Below, in pieces: positions 19,589-26,921 of a stretch of 41,342 nucleotides of DNA (the first letter of the stretch is position 1; every line of letters begins with the position of its first letter). Position numbers and translations under genes: made by a program. The stretch lies in contig JAPYNO010000086.1 of assembly GCA_028283025.1 (NCBI GenBank), positions 1 to 41,342 of the forward strand. Reading direction: 5' to 3'. Source of the DNA: Pseudomonadales bacterium. Its GTDB lineage: Bacteria; Pseudomonadota; Gammaproteobacteria; Pseudomonadales; Azotimanducaceae. A model generated the notes under the pieces. It was not told the DNA's origin. It was given only the letters and a program-made list of their open reading frames with translations, and made no database searches.

Positions 19589-20968
19589 GTGTCTACAGAT
19601 TCACTGTACGACTTAACCGCGCCGTTGTGCGAGCAGGATGGCGACTTGCCAGAGATCGCCTCTCGTCTCATCGAGAAGGCACGCAAGAAAGGCCGAAAGA
19701 TAGGTATCGATGCGGCTGAAGTCGGGATCTCGCAAGGCGCTGGCTACACCGTGACGGTGCGTTTGGGCGATGTCGAAACGACAGAGTTTCATCAGGATGT
19801 GTCGTGTGGCATCACGGTCTATGTGAATCAATGCAAAGGCTCGGCGAACACTTCGGACTTGAGTATCGCAGCGCTTGATGAAGCGCTCGATGCGGCCTTC
19901 GACATCGCGCGCTTTGCGCAGCCAGACTCGTGTCATGGGCTCGCCGATGCCTCGCTGATGGCCACCCACATGCCGAACTTAGACTTAAGTTCTCCTTGGG
20001 GCATGGCGCTTGACCAGGCGGCTGAGATGGCGCTCGCCTGCGAAGATGCTGGGCGTGGATTTGATGTGCGCATCGTCAATTCGGAAGGCGCGAGCCTGTC
20101 GAGTTATGGTGGCCGAGGCGTGTATGCCAACACGCATGGATTTTTAGGTCGGCACAATGGCACGACTCATTCTATTGGCTGCTCGCTGTTGAGCGAAGAT
20201 GTGCGTGGCAAGCACCGTGACTACTGGTATACAGCGGCGCGCCGCGCCGATGCGCTCGACCCGGCCGTGAGCGTTGGCCAGCGAGCAGCCGAGCGATGCC
20301 TGGCGCGCTTGGGCGGCGAGACGCCGCCAACGGGCGCCTGCCCCGTGCTGTTCGAGTCCGAAGTCGCCTCCGGCTTGCTAGGGTCGCTGACCTCGGCGCT
20401 CTCTGGAGGTCTGCTCTATCGGCACGAGTCGTTTCTTGAAGGCGCACTCGGCACAAGGGTGATGCCTGCGTGGCTGTCTGTGCTAGAGCGGCCGCACCTC
20501 AAGGGTGGTGCGGCGAGCGCGAGCTTCGATGGCGAAGGCGTGCAGACGCAGAGCAAGTCGATCATTGATGCTGGCGAAGTGGTGTCCTATCTCTTGTCGA
20601 GCTACTCGGCACGGCGCTTATCTATGGAAACGACCGGCAATGCGGGCGGTGTGCACAATCTGATTCTTGAGCCCCACACTACGAAGACGAGGCGCGAACT
20701 GCTGCAAGAGATGGGGCGTGGCTTGATTGTTCGCGAGTTGATGGGGCAGGGCGTCAATCTCGTCAATGGCGACTATTCACGAGGCGTCTCGGGATTCTGG
20801 GTGGAGAACGGCGATATTGCCTATCCGGTCGCCGAGGTCACGATCGCTGGCAATCTTCGCGACATGTTTCTTGGCATTGTCGGCGTGGGCGATGACCTCG
20901 ATCCGAGGCGCCGCGTGCGCACCGGCTCAATCCTCATCGATTCGATGGTGCTCGCGACACCGGCTTGA
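19589..20968 (+). CDS. pmbA: Metalloprotease subunit TldE (PmbA)
   Basis: PmbA/TldE is the partner of TldD and lacks the metal motif itself. The 459-residue product shows family features such as GIDAAEVGISQGAGYTV near the N-terminus, TTEFHQDVSCGITVYV, RHNGTTHSIGCSLL, and the C-terminal NLVNGDYSRGVSGFWVENG with GIVGVGDDLD. The start chosen is GTG at 19589, one base after the tldD stop; a TTG at 19550 would overlap tldD by 38 bases. It is the last core gene before the inserted methyltransferase-nuclease pair. Confidence 0.95.
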   Translation: MSTDSLYDLTAPLCEQDGDLPEIASRLIEKARKKGRKIGIDAAEVGISQGAGYTVTVRLGDVETTEFHQDVSCGITVYVNQCKGSANTSDLSIAALDEALDAAFDIARFAQPDSCHGLADASLMATHMPNLDLSSPWGMALDQAAEMALACEDAGRGFDVRIVNSEGASLSSYGGRGVYANTHGFLGRHNGTTHSIGCSLLSEDVRGKHRDYWYTAARRADALDPAVSVGQRAAERCLARLGGETPPTGACPVLFESEVASGLLGSLTSALSGGLLYRHESFLEGALGTRVMPAWLSVLERPHLKGGAASASFDGEGVQTQSKSIIDAGEVVSYLLSSYSARRLSMETTGNAGGVHNLILEPHTTKTRRELLQEMGRGLIVRELMGQGVNLVNGDYSRGVSGFWVENGDIAYPVAEVTIAGNLRDMFLGIVGVGDDLDPRRRVRTGSILIDSMVLATPA

Positions 20969-20992
20969 GAGTGGAATCGCTTGCTTGTTTGA

Positions 20993-21027
20993 CAAAAGTG
21001 CTGACCGCTTCGCCGGAGCGACTTTTG
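20993..21027 (+). terminator. Possible terminator after pmbA
   Basis: About 25 bases after the pmbA stop the sequence runs CAAAAGT, then CGCTTC-GCC-GGAGCG (six-pair hairpin with one T-G pair), then ACTTTTG. The flanking CAAAAGT and ACTTTTG can also pair, extending the stem with an internal bulge. The T-run is only four, so termination may be weak; the A-run on the other side would let it work in both directions. Confidence 0.5.
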
Positions 21028-21330
21028 CCCACTTCTCATGTCGTCGCAATTCTGAGGTTCCCTCGCTTTGCTATGTGAAATGCATTCAGCCACTCTTTAT
21101 TGCAAAATTCTGGCTCAGATTCCTCCTCTAACATTGCTATCTATGCCGCAGTCGAAAATATTCAGAAGATTTAGGTTCTCCAATGATGCCGGGGATCATA
21201 GAGATCCAAGCAATTTCGCCGAACCGCAGCGGTCAGCACCACCCATGCTGTCGTTTGCGAACAGGGCGGTTCATCAATCCCTAACCCATTCAAAGGACAG
21301 ACCATTTAGCCTGACAAGGCAGGTGTTGCT
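21028..21330 (+). other. Upstream region of the methyltransferase-nuclease pair
   Basis: This stretch is AT-richer than its core neighbours. It holds a weak promoter candidate, TTGCTA at 21134-21139 and AATATT at 21157-21162 with 17 bases between. It also has an inverted repeat ATGAT-N7-ATCAT at 21183-21199 and a shorter one, ACCGC-A-GCGGT, some 30 bases later, either of which could be an operator. A frame of about 86 codons from ATG 21077 (or 63 from ATG 21143) ends at 21334, overlapping the methyltransferase GTG as GTGA. Its product has no recognisable helix-turn-helix or other domain and may be chance. Confidence 0.35.
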
Positions 21331-23601
21331 GTGAAGCAATCAAGCGTTGGGGTAGCGGTTGGAAAGCCCAGATGTCAGGCTCAAACGGGGCTGGCCCTAG
21401 AGTTACCGCTAGAAATCCCAGACGATGCCCATAAGGTCGTCAATCTGAACCCTGTGTCCTCGATTCGAGCAATTGAGGACGATGCGTTTCCGTTCGAGGC
21501 TTTGAGCGATATTGCTGAGAAAGAGAGCTGGCGCAAAGAGATCAACCGCCCCACTACTCATATGCATAAATGGTGGGCTCAACGCCTTGGAACAGTGTTC
21601 CGTGCGATGACGATAGCTGCTTTTGCCCCACCAGGATCTGACATCCTCGATCTTTTCTACAAGCCGGTGCGTATTCCCGAAGGTACAGTGTTCGATCCGT
21701 TTATGGGCAGCGGAACGACTCTGGCAGAGGCAGTGAAGCTCGGAGCACGGGCTATAGGACGGGATATCAATCCTGTCGCACATTTTCTTGTGAAGTGCGC
21801 TCTTTCGTCCCACGACCGCTCGGCTATATTAAGAACGTTCCGATCTATCGAATGTGACGTAGCCGATACGCTGAAAAGCTATTACCAAACCACATTGCCG
21901 GACGGCGCAAAGGCAGACGTACTTTACTACTTCTGGGTCAAAACGCTTGATTGTCCGCTCTGTGGCGGAAGTGTTGATCTGTTTTCTTCAATGATTTTCG
22001 CTCGGCACGTGTACTCCAAGAAGTTTCCTTACGCTCAGGCCATCTGTCCCCATTGCAATGAGATTAATGAAGTTCATGTCGATTCGAGAGATGTGAAATG
22101 TGCCTCTTGCGCAAAGTCATTCGATCCCAATGCTGGGCCCGCCACAGGACAAAGCGCAAAATGCCCTGCCTGCGACCACACATTTTCAATTGCCAAAACA
22201 GCTCGTGCAGCAGGAAAGCTCCCCGAGCACCGGCTCTACGCCAAGCTAGTACTGCTTCCAGATGGAGCTAAAGAATATCTTCCCGCCACGGAAGAAGATC
22301 GCAAACTCTACACCAAAGCCGAGTGCGCCCTCTTCGACCGCAAGAGTGCATTCCCGGTCGTGGCAATCAAACCAGGCCACAATACAAATCAGGCGATAAG
22401 GTACAACTACCACTATTGGCATGAAATGTTCAATGCGCGCCAGCTTCTGTGCCTCTCCATCCTCGCTGAACGCATCCGCAAAGTACCCGATCCTGTTGTG
22501 CGAGAGCTATTCACCTGCCTATTCTCTGGCACGCTGGAATTCAACAACATGTTCGCCTCATACAAGGGTGAGGGTACAGGCGCGGTCCGTCACATGTTCG
22601 CCCACCACATCCTAAAGCCCGAGCGTGTTCCGTTAGAAGCCAATCTATGGGGCACACCTAAGAGTTCGGGATCATTTTCGACTATGTTTGAAAACCGTAT
22701 CCGAAGGGCTCTGGATTATGCAGATAATCCGTTCGAGCTACGGCTTTCTGCGGAAAAAGGCGGCAAGACAGAAAAAGTGTACGGCCTTTCGCAGCGGATT
22801 GGTTCGTCCGTAGCAGAAAACTATGCCGATTTTGTGCAAGGTCAGCCAGTCTACTTCTCTTGCGGCGACTCTGGTTCAACAGACCTGCCGGACCATTCCG
22901 TAGATGTTGTGTTGACCGACCCTCCGTTCTTTGACAATGTTCATTACTCGCAGCTTGCTGATTTCTTTCATGTATGGCAGAGGCATATCCTAGGTGAGAA
23001 TGGACACTGGAGCAGTGATACGACTCGCTCCGAGCACGAAGTGCAGAACGTCAATGCTGAAGATTTCACTGATCGCTTACTTGCGGTTTGGTCGGAGACT
23101 GAGCGGATACTAAAAGACGACGGCTTGCTGGCCTTTACCTATCACCATTCCCGACCCGAGGGTTGGCATTGCGTCCTGCAAGCTCTCATGAAAGCAGGCT
23201 TTGCAATCACTGCCACGCAGCCCATCAAAGCCGAGATGTCGGTTGCGATGCCTAAACACCAAGCGAAAGAGCCGATAGACATCGATATCATCATGGTTTG
23301 CCGAAAGCGTTCGCGACTCAATGCCCGACATTGGAGGGGTGACCTCAAAAATGTAGCTACTCCATCCGCTCAAGCCCAAGCATGGCGGCTTAGTCAAGCC
23401 GGACGCACGCTAAGTCGCAATGATGTTCGTATCATTGTCATGGCACAGCTATTGCGACAAGTTTCATTCGCGCCGAGTTTAGAAGATGCCTTTAAATGTC
23501 TTGCTAGTGCAAATGGAGAAACAGAGGAATTGATCGAGCACATCCATTCGGCCTGTAGCAATCCGGAAATACAACTCATTCAACGCAAGAAGGCAGAATA
23601 G
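21331..23601 (+). CDS. Zn-ribbon DNA methyltransferase (COG1743/DUF1156-like), predicted adenine-specific
   Basis: This 756-residue protein is a predicted DNA amino-methyltransferase. Near the N-terminus it has HMHKWWAQRLGTVFRA (about 77-92), like the HlWWArR start of DUF1156 proteins. The AdoMet motif I FDPFMGSGTT lies at 121-130 with GRDINP after it, and catalytic motif IV TDPPFFDNVHYSQLADFFHV at 529-548. The DPPF form suggests N6-adenine. Between them sit four CxxC pairs (208/211, 239/242, 257/260, 278/281), enough for two zinc ribbons, and a long helical insert that may read the target. Motif order I-insert-IV is that of alpha-class enzymes. The start is GTG at 21331; no strong ribosome site is visible. 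GC is visibly lower than in pmbA or mgtE, suggesting transfer. A nuclease gene follows after 3 bases. Target sequence unknown. Confidence 0.85.
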   Translation: MKQSSVGVAVGKPRCQAQTGLALELPLEIPDDAHKVVNLNPVSSIRAIEDDAFPFEALSDIAEKESWRKEINRPTTHMHKWWAQRLGTVFRAMTIAAFAPPGSDILDLFYKPVRIPEGTVFDPFMGSGTTLAEAVKLGARAIGRDINPVAHFLVKCALSSHDRSAILRTFRSIECDVADTLKSYYQTTLPDGAKADVLYYFWVKTLDCPLCGGSVDLFSSMIFARHVYSKKFPYAQAICPHCNEINEVHVDSRDVKCASCAKSFDPNAGPATGQSAKCPACDHTFSIAKTARAAGKLPEHRLYAKLVLLPDGAKEYLPATEEDRKLYTKAECALFDRKSAFPVVAIKPGHNTNQAIRYNYHYWHEMFNARQLLCLSILAERIRKVPDPVVRELFTCLFSGTLEFNNMFASYKGEGTGAVRHMFAHHILKPERVPLEANLWGTPKSSGSFSTMFENRIRRALDYADNPFELRLSAEKGGKTEKVYGLSQRIGSSVAENYADFVQGQPVYFSCGDSGSTDLPDHSVDVVLTDPPFFDNVHYSQLADFFHVWQRHILGENGHWSSDTTRSEHEVQNVNAEDFTDRLLAVWSETERILKDDGLLAFTYHHSRPEGWHCVLQALMKAGFAITATQPIKAEMSVAMPKHQAKEPIDIDIIMVCRKRSRLNARHWRGDLKNVATPSAQAQAWRLSQAGRTLSRNDVRIIVMAQLLRQVSFAPSLEDAFKCLASANGETEELIEHIHSACSNPEIQLIQRKKAE

Positions 23602-23604
23602 ATC

Positions 23605-24348
23605 GTGTCAAACGTATCAACTGTCTTCAAAGAGTGTGTTCATGCCATTCAACGTGGAAAACTGATTGTGCAAGAGGATCGTCGCGACAAGGAGTTTCAT
23701 TTTCAGAACTGGTTCAAGCGACGGCTTGAGATGCTCGGTTTGAACTTCGACTCACCGGGTCGTAATTCCTATCCTGATTTCCGTCTTGTGAAGTTCGCTG
23801 AAGGATTCGAGCTCAAAGGCCTCGCATATCTAGGTCGCGAGGCGGACTACGATTGCAATTCTCAAGTCCCGTCTGGTGAGCACAATGGGCGACAGGTCTA
23901 CTATGTCTTCGGGCGCTATCCGGCCGAACCGGAAGAAAACCGCTATCCGGTGCTCGATCTAGTTGTGAGTCATGGCAGTTTTTTGAACGCCGATAATAAC
24001 TACGTTCATAAGAATAAGAGCTTCCGTGGATTTGGAAGCTACGGTGACCTCCTCGTGCGTGACCGCAAAATGTATGTTGCGCCGACTCCTTTCGCACTAG
24101 CCGAAGGTACCGCCCATTACCGCACGTTGATCGTGCCTGCAAGCCACGAGGTTGACACTGATCTGATTGAAGTAGGGACGCTTACCCGCCGTGAAGTTGA
24201 TGAAGTCGTCGTAGCATACAGCTTCGACCTGCGCACCAACGAGATGCAGACAGAACACGTCCCGAACCCAAGCGCAGGACAGGAGCATGTGTTCAAAGCG
24301 TACCGTGTCGCTGGCGATCCCCCCGATAACGTAGCCATGAGGTCTTGA
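23605..24348 (+). CDS. Predicted PD-(D/E)XK restriction endonuclease partnered with the methyltransferase
   Basis: I cannot name the family of this 247-residue protein, but it contains a plausible PD-(D/E)XK nuclease core: YPDF (Asp about 58) and, eleven residues on, FELKG (Glu 69, Lys 71), with an upstream helix EFHFQNWFKRRLE whose Glu 30 could complete the site. The region after the core (HNGRQVYYVFGRYP, VLDLVVSHGSFLNAD) looks like the continuing beta sheet. The C-terminal half could bind DNA. It starts with GTG three bases after the methyltransferase stop, lacks a good ribosome site, and is probably translated by coupling at a low level, as suits a toxic restriction enzyme. It converges with mgtE 33 bases away. 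Confidence 0.7.
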   Translation: MSNVSTVFKECVHAIQRGKLIVQEDRRDKEFHFQNWFKRRLEMLGLNFDSPGRNSYPDFRLVKFAEGFELKGLAYLGREADYDCNSQVPSGEHNGRQVYYVFGRYPAEPEENRYPVLDLVVSHGSFLNADNNYVHKNKSFRGFGSYGDLLVRDRKMYVAPTPFALAEGTAHYRTLIVPASHEVDTDLIEVGTLTRREVDEVVVAYSFDLRTNEMQTEHVPNPSAGQEHVFKAYRVAGDPPDNVAMRS

Positions 24349-24381
24349 TGAGAGCAGGAGTTGACCCGACAGTAGTGATCT

Positions 24382-25734
24382 CTACCCATAGGCAAGCGCC
24401 GCAAGTCCCAAGAATACGAAGAAGCCGCCGACATCGGTGATTGTGGTCAGTACCACGCCGCCTGCGATGGCTGGGTCGATTTTGAGCGCCCGCAGCAGCG
24501 TTGGTAGCAGGGTGCCGGCAATGGCGGCGATCAAGAGGTTCGCGACCATGGCGACGAATATGACGATGCCGAGCAGCGCGTCAGCGAACACGAGCGATGC
24601 GCCGATGCCGACAAGCAAGGCAAGTAGCAGGCCATTGAGTGCGGCCACAATGATCTCTCGATTGAGCAGCCAACCGAGATTGGCGCGCGAAATTTGATCG
24701 AGCGCCATGGCGCGAATGACAAGTGTCAGTGTTTGTGTGCCTGCCACGCCGCCCATGCTCGCGACGATGGGCATGAGCACGGCGAGCGCGACGACCTTGA
24801 TGATGGCTTCCTCAAAGAGACTGATCACCATGGAGGCGAGCACGGCCGTAAAAAGGTTGATACTGAGCCAGATAGCACGGCTCCTTGTTGACTTGAGGAT
24901 CGGTGCGAAGGTGTCCTGATCGACTTCAAGGCCAGCTTGCCCCATGAATGTCTCTTCCGCATCCTCAATGATGACATCGACGACATCGTCCACGGTCACG
25001 CGGCCAATCAGCCGCCCTGCTTGATCAATGACGGGCGCCGACAGCAGATCTTCGCGCGCAAAGAGGCGCGCGAGCTCAGCATCCTGCATATCTGCTTTGA
25101 TGGCGGGAAAATCGGCTTCAAAGACTTCGCCAACGCGCAGATGGGAATGGCTCGTCAAGAGTTTCGAGACGCGCAGTATGCCGATGTACTTGCCGGTTCG
25201 GTCCACCACAAAGAGCTTGTCGGTGGTGTGCGGCACTTGCCCGCGGCGACGAAGGTATCGGAGTACAAGCTCTAGCGAATGGCGGCGCTCGACGGCGATA
25301 AGTTCAGTGTCCATGAGGCCGCCTGCGGTGTCCTCCGCATAGGAGAGCACCGATTCGACGCGCTGCCTGTGGCCAGCGTCGAGCGAGGTGAGGACTTCAT
25401 CTTGAATGGCGTCCGGTAGTTGCCGCAGTATGTCAGCGAAATCGTCGGTATCGAGTTCGTCGCCTGCGGCCACCAGGCTGTCGGTGTCCATATAGGCGAG
25501 AATTTCCTCAAGCACATCTTCGTGCAGGTGCTGCAGTGCTTGGTGTGAGGTATCCTCTTCGAGCAATTCCCACACAATCCGCCGTGCATCAGGCGGCATG
25601 GACTCTAGTAGGTTCGCGGCCTCGTGCGGGCGAACGGTGGCGAGCAGGGTGCCGAGATTTTCCGCTTGATCGTGGTCGATGGAGCGGATGACTTCGCCGA
25701 GGCGGCGCTCTGAAGGACTTGAATTTGTCTCCAT
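24382..25734 (-). CDS. mgtE: Magnesium transporter MgtE
   Basis: MgtE is a dimeric Mg2+-gated inner-membrane channel importing Mg2+ (and Co2+). The 450-residue product has the N-terminal superhelical domain (about 15-130, with PHEAANLLESMPPD and ADILRQLPD) and two CBS motifs (about 140-265; LFVVDRTGKYIGIL and APVIDQAGRLIGRVTVDDVV). Five membrane helices follow, including PIVASMGGVAGTQTLTLVIR and a last helix with the selectivity aspartate (TTITDVGGFFVFLGLA). Length is typical. It follows the npr gene by 38 bases, the last gene of the leftward rpoN-ptsN series. No Mg2+ riboswitch fits in that gap. Confidence 0.96.
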   Translation of the reverse strand: METNSSPSERRLGEVIRSIDHDQAENLGTLLATVRPHEAANLLESMPPDARRIVWELLEEDTSHQALQHLHEDVLEEILAYMDTDSLVAAGDELDTDDFADILRQLPDAIQDEVLTSLDAGHRQRVESVLSYAEDTAGGLMDTELIAVERRHSLELVLRYLRRRGQVPHTTDKLFVVDRTGKYIGILRVSKLLTSHSHLRVGEVFEADFPAIKADMQDAELARLFAREDLLSAPVIDQAGRLIGRVTVDDVVDVIIEDAEETFMGQAGLEVDQDTFAPILKSTRSRAIWLSINLFTAVLASMVISLFEEAIIKVVALAVLMPIVASMGGVAGTQTLTLVIRAMALDQISRANLGWLLNREIIVAALNGLLLALLVGIGASLVFADALLGIVIFVAMVANLLIAAIAGTLLPTLLRALKIDPAIAGGVVLTTITDVGGFFVFLGLAALAYG

Positions 25735-25772
25735 GGGTCGCTCATTGGCGCATCGTCCACCATGCGCACAGT

Positions 25773-26063
25773 CTAATCCGAATCAGTGCCTTGGGGTTCG
25801 CCGAATTTGTCTTCAATGAGCTCGCGTAAGGCATCGAGGGCGGCATCGGCATCTGCGCCTTCTGCTTCGAGTGTGAGCGCAGTGCCGCAGATTGCTTCGA
25901 GCAGTAACAGCGCCATGATGTTCTTGCCGTCAACGGCATGTTCCCGACCTTCGGCGAGCACACTGATGTGCGATTCGAAGCGCTTGGCGGTGTCAACAAA
26001 CTTCGCCGAAGCCCTCGCATGGAGCCCAAGTTCATTGCTGAGTGTGACCTCTCGCGATGGCAT
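25773..26063 (-). CDS. ptsO: HPr-like phosphocarrier of the nitrogen PTS (NPr/PtsO)
   Basis: NPr carries phosphate from EI-Ntr (PtsP) to EIIA-Ntr (PtsN). The 96-residue product has the phosphorylated histidine in GLHARASAKFV (His 15). The segment around the regulatory serine of HPr reads DGKNIMALLLLEA, with Asn 48 in place of serine, so it cannot be phosphorylated there by an HPr kinase. It lies 6 bases downstream of ptsN; rapZ, which usually sits between ptsN and this gene, is missing. Confidence 0.93.
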   Translation of the reverse strand: MPSREVTLSNELGLHARASAKFVDTAKRFESHISVLAEGREHAVDGKNIMALLLLEAICGTALTLEAEGADADAALDALRELIEDKFGEPQGTDSD

Positions 26064-26069
26064 ATCGTG

Positions 26070-26528
26070 TTATCCCATGGCGACGAGCAATTCATAGAGC
26101 GCAGCATCGTCGTCGCAGGCTCGAATGGCTGCTCGGTTTTCGGCTTGCCCGAGGATGCGCGCACTTGCTGAGAGCATGCCGAGATGATCTTGATGCTCTT
26201 CTTCGGAAGCGATGAGCACCATCATCAGATCCACCGCCTCGCCGTCGGGCGCATCGAAGTCGATCGCCTGACCGAGCTTGAGGAAGGCGCACACAGGCGC
26301 GTCAATGGCACTTGCTCGGCAGTGCGGGATGGCGGTGCCGTGTCCGAGGCTGGTGCTACCGAGATGTTCCCGCTCCATGAGTCTTGAGAAGAGATTGTGC
26401 GCCACGATCCGCTCGCATTGGCCAGCGATCAATTCGGCGGCGTCACGAAGCACTTGCTTGCGCGAAGCAGCGGGGAAATTGGCCCGTGTCAGGTGTCTGT
26501 TGAGCACTGAATCGAGCGCGATTGGCAT
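26070..26528 (-). CDS. ptsN: Nitrogen-PTS enzyme IIA (EIIA-Ntr)
   Basis: PtsN is the end acceptor of the nitrogen PTS and, depending on phosphorylation, regulates potassium transport and other processes by protein contact. The 152-residue product has the active histidine in HGTAIPHCR (His about 69) and the downstream ASEEEHQDHLGMLSASARIL typical of EIIA-fructose-type folds. ATG at 26528 is chosen because AGGGA lies seven bases upstream; an in-frame ATG at 26543 would add five residues. It starts 23 bases after the hpf stop. Confidence 0.95.
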   Translation of the reverse strand: MPIALDSVLNRHLTRANFPAASRKQVLRDAAELIAGQCERIVAHNLFSRLMEREHLGSTSLGHGTAIPHCRASAIDAPVCAFLKLGQAIDFDAPDGEAVDLMMVLIASEEEHQDHLGMLSASARILGQAENRAAIRACDDDAALYELLVAMG

Positions 26529-26551
26529 GAAGTCTTCCCTCATCTTCGCGC

Positions 26552-26854
26552 CTAATGTCGCCCTTGGCGTCGCTCGATTCGTTTTTCCTTTTGCCTCACA
26601 ATCTGGCGATCAACGCGATCAGCGAGTTGGTCAATGGCCGCATAGAGATCGTTGCTTTGCGCATCGGCGAAGATCTCGCCTCCAACGCCGTGCAGCGTTG
26701 CTTCGGCGCGCTGATGGTGCCTTTCAACGCTGATCACCACATGCACGTTGGTGACATGGTCGTCATGCCGCACGATGCGCTTGAATTTCTGTTCGATGTA
26801 GGACTTGATGGCTTCGGTGACATCGAGATGATGTCCACTGATACTTAATTGCAT
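26552..26854 (-). CDS. hpf: Ribosome hibernation promoting factor
   Basis: The short-type HPF binds the decoding centre of the 30S subunit and promotes 100S dimers in stationary phase. The 100-residue product has the family start MQLSISGHHLDVTEAIKSYI, a conserved VHVVISVERHHQRAEATLHG strand pair and the helix DLYAAIDQLADRVDRQI with a basic tail. ATG at 26854 is the normal start; the frame is open 18 codons more. It follows rpoN after 67 bases that contain a strong hairpin, and precedes ptsN. Confidence 0.95.
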   Translation of the reverse strand: MQLSISGHHLDVTEAIKSYIEQKFKRIVRHDDHVTNVHVVISVERHHQRAEATLHGVGGEIFADAQSNDLYAAIDQLADRVDRQIVRQKEKRIERRQGRH

Positions 26855-26903
26855 AGACTGTCCATAGAAAGCGCATTCACCGCTCAGCATTTTACACGCG
26901 AGG

Positions 26904-26919
26904 CACACGCGAGCGTGTG
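26904..26919 (-). promoter_or_regulatory. Strong hairpin between rpoN and hpf
   Basis: The minus strand just after the rpoN stop reads CACACGC-TC-GCGTGTG, a perfect seven-base inverted repeat (in practice six pairs with a CTCG loop). No T-run follows on either strand, so it is unlikely to be an intrinsic terminator. It may stabilise or split the rpoN-hpf message. Confidence 0.5.
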
Positions 26920-26921
26920 GC

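Noticed and set aside
20172-20456. Arg-rich minus-strand frame within pmbA, and similar frames opposite other high-GC genes
   Set aside because: Typical shadow frames of GC-rich coding sequence; the pmbA frame is strongly supported.
22682-23397. Minus-strand frames inside the methyltransferase gene as a possible antisense gene
   Set aside because: Short, without ribosome sites or recognisable domains; the plus strand carries conserved catalytic motifs there.
21331-23601. Zn-finger protein considered as a transposase
   Set aside because: FDPFMGSGTT and DPPF motifs identify a methyltransferase; no DDE or tyrosine/serine recombinase motif and no terminal inverted repeats were seen.
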